Source: Caldilineae bacterium (lineage in GTDB: Bacteria; Chloroflexota; Anaerolineae; J102). From it: a DNA stretch of 18,357 bases. The notes below the pieces were generated by a model that made no database searches, was not told where the DNA came from, and was given only the letters and a program-made list of their open reading frames with translations. Of this stretch, positions 14,008 to 18,357 are shown piece by piece; within the stretch, counting starts at the first letter, position 1; each line of letters begins with the position of its first letter. A program made the translations under genes and the position numbers. Where the stretch lies: positions 1-18,357 of the forward strand of contig DUEF01000010.1 in assembly GCA_011176555.1 (NCBI GenBank), read 5' to 3'.

Positions 14008-15090
14008 ATGTCTCTGCTTTCTCTCGCTCCCAAACTGCCCGCCTACTGGCTCTTCCGCCGTTTTGGCTGGCCGAAGCTCTACCCTTTTTCGGTCGTCATT
14101 TCCATCAGCTTCCGTTGCAACAGCCGTTGTCGCACCTGCGACATCTGGCGTAAACCGAATGATGACATGAGCGTCGAGGAGTGGGATAAGGTGTTCGCCA
14201 ACCTCGGCCGCGGGGTGGAGTACCTGACTTTCACCGGTGGCGAACCCTTCATGCGCAAAGATCTGGACGAAATGGTGATTTCTGGCTACCGGCGCTGCCG
14301 CCCGAGCTACATCACAATCCCCACCAATGGCTTGCTCACCAAGCGTATTCTCGCAGCAACGGATCGCATCTGCCGTGAATGCCCCGACACCAACATCGGC
14401 ATCAATCTCTCGCTGGATGGCATTGGCGAGGAGCACGACGACATCCGCGGCGTGCCGGGCAACTGGGAGCGGGCCATGGAGACGTGGAAAGGCCTGAAAG
14501 CGCTGAAGGAGAAGCACAGCAACCTCATCATCACCGTGCACACCGTGATCAGCCAGATCAACCACGAACGTTTCCTGGAGATCTACGAGGGGCTGCAATT
14601 CCTGGAGCCGGACAGCTACATCACCGAAGTGGCGGAGGAACGGGTGGAGTTGGACACCATCGGCTGGGAGATCACGCCCAGGCCGGAGGATTACGCGCCG
14701 CTCGCCGATTTTCTCAGCGAACAGGCGCGCAAAGCGCCAGCCAGGGGGTTCGCCCGCTTCACGCAGGGGTTCCGGGCGCAGTATTACCAGATCGCCAAGC
14801 GCACGTTATTTGAACAGACGCAGGTGATCGATTGTTACGCGGGTTGGGCCAGCGCCCAGATCGGGCCCAATGGCGATGTGTGGACTTGCTGCATTCGCGC
14901 CGAGCCTGTCGGCAATCTGCGTCAGACCAACTACGATCTGGCCCCGATCTGGTTCAGCCCCGAAATGCAGGCGCTGCGCAAGAGCATCTACAACAAGGAA
15001 TGCGCCTGTCCCATGGCCAACGCCACTTACACCAACATGCTCTTGCATCCACCAACCGTGGGGAAGGTAATGATCGATCTGATCCATTGA
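14008..15090 (+). CDS. Radical SAM protein with SPASM-type C-terminal domain
   Basis: The protein has 360 residues. The radical SAM motif is CNSRCRTC (C37, C41, C44), followed by TFTGGEPF (74-81) and NLSLDGIGEEHDDIRG (133-148), both classic for SPASM-family enzymes. C-terminal cysteines C276, C294, C295, C332 and C334 (DCYAGW, TCCIRAE, ECACPM) suggest an auxiliary iron-sulfur cluster. The 58-bp gap after the glycosyltransferase gene is pyrimidine-rich with C6 and C7 tracts and has no ribosome binding site. The function is unknown: SPASM enzymes modify peptides, and related proteins occur in surface-polysaccharide and lipid loci. An overlapping terminator-like hairpin at the stop codon ends the radical SAM locus. 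Confidence 0.92.
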   Translation: MSLLSLAPKLPAYWLFRRFGWPKLYPFSVVISISFRCNSRCRTCDIWRKPNDDMSVEEWDKVFANLGRGVEYLTFTGGEPFMRKDLDEMVISGYRRCRPSYITIPTNGLLTKRILAATDRICRECPDTNIGINLSLDGIGEEHDDIRGVPGNWERAMETWKGLKALKEKHSNLIITVHTVISQINHERFLEIYEGLQFLEPDSYITEVAEERVELDTIGWEITPRPEDYAPLADFLSEQARKAPARGFARFTQGFRAQYYQIAKRTLFEQTQVIDCYAGWASAQIGPNGDVWTCCIRAEPVGNLRQTNYDLAPIWFSPEMQALRKSIYNKECACPMANATYTNMLLHPPTVGKVMIDLIH

Positions 15091-15105
15091 CGGGGATCGT
15101 TTTTT
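15081..15105 (+). terminator. Short intrinsic-terminator-like hairpin at the end of the radical SAM locus
   Basis: GATCC (15081-15085) and GGATC (15094-15098) form a five-base-pair stem, followed by a run of six T (15100-15105). The stem begins inside the last codons of the SPASM gene. It is short, so termination may be weak, but its position at the cluster end and before a new promoter fits. Confidence 0.5.
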
Positions 15106-15132
15106 GTCAAGCAGCCTCAGCCCGGCTACAAT
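15104..15132 (+). promoter_or_regulatory. Sigma70-type promoter of the DUF1905-like gene
   Basis: TTGTCA (15104-15109) and TACAAT (15127-15132) are separated by 17 bases. The start would be near 15139, giving a leader of about 43 bases with an AGGAG ribosome binding site. The -35 overlaps the T-run of the upstream terminator. Confidence 0.78.
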
Positions 15133-15181
15133 GCAAATAGTCATCTAGAAATAACGACGATCCCTGCATAGGAGAAACGTG

Positions 15182-15463
15182 ATGGCCGCGATCCACTTTA
15201 TTGGCCCATTGGTGAGACGAGGAAATTATTATTGCGTTGAATTTCCCCGGTATTTGAGCAGCGAACTTCAAAGTCGGGCGCGCATCAAGGTGTCGGGCAC
15301 CATCAATGGCGGAGATTATGATGGTTCCGCTTTCCCCACGGGCGACGGTGGACACTACATCATGATCAATGCCCGTATGCGCCAGGATTTGGGCATTAAA
15401 GAGGGGGAAGAGATCGTGGTTATTCTGGATAAAGTGGAAGCGCCAGAGAAGAAAATGGACTAG
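15182..15463 (+). CDS. Small DUF1905-like beta-barrel protein
   Basis: This 93-residue protein (94 if the GTG at 15179 is used) has the DUF1905-like pattern: an early YYCVEFPRYL strand pair, then RIKVSGTINGGDYDGSAFP (about 34-52), GDGGHYIMINARMRQDLGIKEGEEIVVIL (about 55-83, read in two parts) and a charged tail. Family members are small cytosolic barrel proteins, often found alone or fused to other domains, without a well-established biochemical role. I prefer the ATG because it lies seven bases after AGGAG, whereas the GTG would be only four. It has its own promoter and ends 19 bp from the convergent HEAT-repeat gene. Confidence 0.8.
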   Translation: MAAIHFIGPLVRRGNYYCVEFPRYLSSELQSRARIKVSGTINGGDYDGSAFPTGDGGHYIMINARMRQDLGIKEGEEIVVILDKVEAPEKKMD

Positions 15464-15482
15464 CGCCATCCCGGCGAGCGTG

Positions 15483-15890
15483 TCATTTGCGTCGCTTGCG
15501 CCATTCTCCCAGAGCCTCGTAGGCGGCGAGAGGGGTTTCCGAATCACTGCTGATCGGATCGACGAGCGCTTTCAATACGGGCTCGACGAGCGGATCGCCT
15601 GTGCCAGAAAGTACGCGATGGGCGCTCTCATACAAACGCGAATCCGCCGGTTGCGTGACTAGCGCACTGAGCACGGCTTCGGTTGCGGCCGGGCCATGAT
15701 GTCGTAGCGCGTCCGCTGCGGCCCAACGTACGCCGACATCTGAATCTGAAAGCGCTGCAACAAGGGCCGTAACTGACTCCTTCCCGGATAGTTGTCCCAG
15801 TTCATGGCAGGCGTCGATACGCGCTGTCTCACCTGCTGTCCTGTCGGCCAGGATTTTGATATTGGTCTGAAGATCGGGGTTTGGGCTCAT
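15483..15890 (-). CDS. HEAT-repeat (PBS-lyase-like) protein
   Basis: This 135-residue protein starts MSPNPDLQTNIKILADRT and consists mostly of alpha-helical HEAT-type repeats: ETARIDACHELGQL, then SVTALVAALSDSDVGVRWAAADALRHHG (about 48-75, read as one repeat), then AVLSALVTQPADSRLYESAHRVL and LVEPVLKALVDP with AAYEALGEW. Such repeats form protein-binding scaffolds, and no catalytic motif is visible. The frame runs back to 15974, but the ATG at 15890 has GAGAGGG upstream at good distance and a TATAAT further upstream, so I place the start there. It is convergent with the DUF1905-like gene. The partner is unknown. Confidence 0.82.
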   Translation of the reverse strand: MSPNPDLQTNIKILADRTAGETARIDACHELGQLSGKESVTALVAALSDSDVGVRWAAADALRHHGPAATEAVLSALVTQPADSRLYESAHRVLSGTGDPLVEPVLKALVDPISSDSETPLAAYEALGEWRKRRK

Positions 15891-15936
15891 GTATTTCCCT
15901 CTCGGTTTATGATGGCGAGCTAAACTTCCGACAGCT

Positions 15937-15942
15937 ATTATA
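15937..15942 (-). promoter_or_regulatory. Probable -10 element of the HEAT-repeat gene
   Basis: The minus strand reads TATAAT, placing a start near 15930 and a leader of about 40 bases before the ATG at 15890. No convincing -35 hexamer is seen at 16-18 bases upstream, so the call rests on the -10 alone. Confidence 0.5.
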
Positions 15943-15963
15943 CACCAATAGCATTGATATTCC

Positions 15964-17370
15964 TTAGCGAGCAAGCAATGGAAGGTAGAGGAACTGAGGC
16001 GTGGGCGAGGGAGTCGGTGTTGGCGTGGGCGTGGGGAGTTTGAAGATCAAGTGCAATTGCGGTCCCAAGAATGGTCGTTCGTGGGCGTCGAAATCCAGTA
16101 TTTGCGATCCCCTCTCCGTATCGGCAACAGAGATGCCAATGCCATAATTGGGCCAACGGCTTTCTTGCCAGCCCTGCACCAACTCGGTGACGTTGAAGAC
16201 AATCCAATCGCCCGCGCCCAGAGCGCCATCCAGCGTTGCGTTGCCATACGCTTCACCCCACAAATCGGCTGCGGCGGCAAAGGTGATTTCTTGTTCCTGC
16301 CAGGGCCCGGTCAGGCGATGACTTTGGAGCGTGAGCGCTGAAACACTGGCGTTGGCTTGTACGTGGAGGTAGAGTTCCGCTGCCACGAGTTCAGCGCCGG
16401 GCGGGAAGCCTTCCAGCCAAAATCCGCCGATCAGGAGCTGATGGACGCCCGACTCCTCACTGATTCCGGCCCTCAGATTTAGCTCCCGACCAAAATTGGC
16501 GTCCGGATGCCCTGCGACCACGTAGGTGTCGGCGCTGGCGCCCAATTCGATCATGTCACCATCGGGCAGCGGCGTGGGCGTGATGGTCGGCGTTGGTGTG
16601 AGTGTGGGGGTCGGCGTAAGTGTGAGGGTGGGGGTGGGCGTGAGCGTGGGAGGAATCGTGGCGGTGGGCGTTGGCGTGTAGGTGGAGGTGGGCGTTGGCG
16701 TGCGACTCGGTGTGTTGGTGAGGGTGGGCGTGGGCGTACGGGTGTTGACCGCATCCTGCCCGGTGCTGACATTGGCGCGGATCATGAGGTGCCCCACGTT
16801 TTCCGCATCCGGCCAAAACTGGTAGTGCTCCTGCCAGTTGGCGACATTTTTGCCGTAAAAATTGCGCTTGGTCTGGATATTCGTGCCGTCGTCTAACCAG
16901 ATACTTGGCGGTGTTCTACCCGGCAGATCCCGTGATGTAAGAGAAATGATTAGACTGCTACCGCTTTCTACCAAAAAAGGTTTGATGGGCACGCTGTACC
17001 ACCCCGACTCCGCTAATTCGATTCGCACGAATTGTGAAAACAGGGGTTCATTGCCGGAAGGGGCGCCATTGACAACTTGCTCCAGTCGATAAAGCAATGG
17101 CCAAGAACTAGCATTATCTTCACCCACATCTAACCCTATTTCCAGGCTGTCAACACGCACAGGCAAATCTGCCGGATCAAAGTCAACACGGACGGCGATG
17201 GATTCTGCGTTGAAAAGACCATCGTACGTACTGGCCTTCACCCCGCTATCGTTGGCGAGGAGCGCGGCTCCGGCGGGGTCCGCCTGCGCGGCGGGGAGTG
17301 TTGTGAGAATGGCGAAAACAAGGATGAGCGCTGCCATGAGCGCGAAAATCAGGCGCGGGCGAGAGGACAT
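15964..17370 (-). CDS. Secreted protein with Thr-Pro linker, DNRLRE-like domain and C-terminal YLPLLAR
   Basis: The protein has 468 residues. Residues 1-30 form a Sec signal peptide (basic start, then LIFALMAALILVFAILTTLP, likely cleaved after AQA). Residues 31-205 are a beta-rich domain of unrecognised family. Residues 210-268 are a Thr-Pro-rich linker. Residues 273-445 resemble DNRLRE domains (GASADTYVVAGHPDANFG, about 277-294, then LNLRAG, ELYLHV and FNVTELVQGW), beta-sandwich modules of extracellular proteins. A second short PT linker (446-458) leads to the end FLYLPLLAR. No membrane anchor or known sorting motif is visible. It starts six bases after the stop of the fibronectin-like gene upstream, with no ribosome binding site, so it is likely translationally coupled and co-secreted. 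The function is probably adhesion, surface-layer or polymer binding. Confidence 0.88.
   Translation of the reverse strand: MSSRPRLIFALMAALILVFAILTTLPAAQADPAGAALLANDSGVKASTYDGLFNAESIAVRVDFDPADLPVRVDSLEIGLDVGEDNASSWPLLYRLEQVVNGAPSGNEPLFSQFVRIELAESGWYSVPIKPFLVESGSSLIISLTSRDLPGRTPPSIWLDDGTNIQTKRNFYGKNVANWQEHYQFWPDAENVGHLMIRANVSTGQDAVNTRTPTPTLTNTPSRTPTPTSTYTPTPTATIPPTLTPTPTLTLTPTPTLTPTPTITPTPLPDGDMIELGASADTYVVAGHPDANFGRELNLRAGISEESGVHQLLIGGFWLEGFPPGAELVAAELYLHVQANASVSALTLQSHRLTGPWQEQEITFAAAADLWGEAYGNATLDGALGAGDWIVFNVTELVQGWQESRWPNYGIGISVADTERGSQILDFDAHERPFLGPQLHLIFKLPTPTPTPTPSPTPQFLYLPLLAR
16567..16743 (-). repeat. Low-complexity Thr-Pro-coding tract
   Basis: About 59 codons encode TPTPTP-like repeats inside the DNRLRE-domain protein, visible on the plus strand as GGCGTGGGCGT/GGTG-type repeats. 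The units are not regular in length, so this is a coding low-complexity linker and not a CRISPR or satellite. Such tracts are prone to slippage and length variation and are often O-glycosylated. Confidence 0.85.
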
Positions 17371-17376
17371 AAGGGT

Positions 17377-18357
17377 TTAGTTAGCGGGTGGGAAAATCGT
17401 GATGGGTGGGTGGATAGACAATTCTACAGGCTTAGACGTCGGATCCGGACAATTCGGTACATACACCATGAGTTGGTCGGGCGTGCGCGGCTCCCAGGGG
17501 CTGGCCGAATTCGCTCCGCGAATGGCCCGGATCTGATAGTAATTTCGCGCCTGACAATCCGGCGCTTCATCTTCCCACGCCAGCGACGCGCCCACGGCGT
17601 CAGCAGTCGGCAATGTGGCGACTAACTGGCTGGCGTGGTTGGCGTCGCTGCGGCGCCACACCTCGAATCCGGTTTCGTCAGGGGCGTTATCTCGCCAATG
17701 TAAGCGGACGCGTGCCCCCTCGTACACCAATTCCACTCTGGAAGCAGTGGGGGCGCAAGGTGACACGGCGTTGCTATAAACGGCAGTGTAAGGGGATAAA
17801 ACATCATCGCGCACTGTACGCAATCGGTAAAACAACGACGAGCTGCATTTTGTCGAAGTGAACCGGTCCGCGTAGTATCGGGTATTAGGTGGTAATTCCG
17901 CCAACTCGCGCCAGGATGCGCCATCAAAGGAGCGTTCCAGCAGGACGCTTGTCTCTCCCGGAGCGATATCGATCCAGGCCACATCCAGGATATACCACCC
18001 TGGCACGGGATAGACCGATACCGCCACCGGCGCACACGGGGTCGCGTTGGCGCTGACAACGCTCGTCCACGGTCCCGCTACACCGCCGGTAACAGAACGG
18101 GCGCGATAGAAATAAATGTGCGAACAAGCCACCTGGGTATCGACAAACTGGTTTCCGGCCGACTCGCTCCAACTTTCCCAGGCGGTTGCGCCATTGTCCG
18201 ATCTTTGGATCTCGATATAATCGCTTCCTACCGCCTCGCGCCATGTCAACTGAATACCGTACCGTCCATTCAGGGTTTCAGCATGGAAATCAAGCAGCGG
18301 CTCCTGCGCAAACAAGGGCAGAGGGCGACTCATCAGGAATAAGAGGAGTAGAATAGC
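17377..18357 (-). CDS. Secreted protein with three fibronectin-III-like modules (N-terminus beyond window)
   Basis: The frame is open to the window end, giving 326 visible residues. The first visible codons read AILLLLFLMSRPLPLFAQ, the hydrophobic core of a signal peptide, so the true start is just upstream of 18357 and the ATG at 18333 is internal. Three beta-sandwich modules follow (about 20-108, 112-201 and 205-303), each with the strand patterns YIEIQRS, VLLERSFDG or FEVWRRSD and a late YFYRARS, FYRLRTV or YYQIRAI strand, typical of fibronectin type III domains. Each module carries one cysteine before that late strand and one at its end (C78/C108, C171/C201, C268/C303), probably a disulfide pair. 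It ends IHPPITIFPPAN. It is probably an extracellular binding protein, co-expressed with the downstream DNRLRE protein. Confidence 0.85.
   Translation of the reverse strand, partial: AILLLLFLMSRPLPLFAQEPLLDFHAETLNGRYGIQLTWREAVGSDYIEIQRSDNGATAWESWSESAGNQFVDTQVACSHIYFYRARSVTGGVAGPWTSVVSANATPCAPVAVSVYPVPGWYILDVAWIDIAPGETSVLLERSFDGASWRELAELPPNTRYYADRFTSTKCSSSLFYRLRTVRDDVLSPYTAVYSNAVSPCAPTASRVELVYEGARVRLHWRDNAPDETGFEVWRRSDANHASQLVATLPTADAVGASLAWEDEAPDCQARNYYQIRAIRGANSASPWEPRTPDQLMVYVPNCPDPTSKPVELSIHPPITIFPPAN

Noticed and set aside
13816..14598. A 260-codon minus-strand ORF across the glycosyltransferase and SPASM genes
   Set aside because: It spans the end of one supported gene and the start of another on the opposite strand and shows no domain or start signals.
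16567..16743. Tandem repeat or CRISPR-like GT-rich array
   Set aside because: It is an in-frame Thr-Pro linker in a secreted protein, with irregular unit length and no spacers.

Overview
The window looks like a chromosomal segment from a member of the Chloroflexota, probably from the Anaerolineae/Caldilineae side. I infer this from the EF-Tu N-terminus, the secreted proteins with long Thr-Pro linkers and a C-terminal YLPLLAR ending, the abundance of B12-binding radical SAM enzymes, and the dispersed GTCATT...AATGAC-type palindromic repeats. No database search was possible, so the phylum assignment is an inference.

Layout. (1) 1-734, minus strand: a tRNA-Thr(UGU), tRNA-Tyr(GUA), tRNA-Thr(GGU), tuf operon with a clear sigma70-type promoter. 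It resembles the classical thrU-tyrU-glyT-thrT-tufB operon of E. coli without the Gly tRNA. (2) 749-3061, minus: a tungsten/molybdopterin aldehyde ferredoxin oxidoreductase preceded by a MoaD/ThiS-like sulfur carrier protein, with a palindromic repeat between them. (3) 3180-4949, plus: an X-family DNA polymerase with a C-terminal PHP nuclease domain, apparently transcribed as a leaderless mRNA. (4) 4950-5359: a gene-free stretch holding a roughly 146-bp MITE-like inverted repeat. (5) 5360-15090, plus: a radical SAM-rich locus. Two SPASM/twitch-type radical SAM proteins bracket three B12-binding radical SAM proteins, an FkbM-family methyltransferase and a GT4 glycosyltransferase. Inside it lie a short ORF interrupted by an in-frame TAG, flanked by two copies of a heptamer-based repeat, and a VapBC-type toxin-antitoxin pair. 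(6) 15182-15890: a DUF1905-like small protein and a convergent HEAT-repeat protein. (7) 15964-18357, minus: a two-gene unit for secreted proteins, one with three fibronectin-III-like modules (its N-terminus runs off the window) and one with a Thr-Pro linker and a DNRLRE-like domain.

How the genes may work together. The radical SAM locus is the most interesting part. Its gene content (SPASM and B12-type radical SAM enzymes, a SAM-dependent O-methyltransferase-like protein and a glycosyltransferase) fits a pathway that builds or decorates a surface glycan, lipid or other secondary product. The substrate cannot be read from sequence. An alternative, more speculative reading is that the small ORF at 8780-8986 encodes a peptide acted on by one of the enzymes. 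The AOR/MoaD pair suggests tungsten- or molybdenum-dependent aldehyde oxidation with a dedicated pterin-cofactor sulfur carrier.
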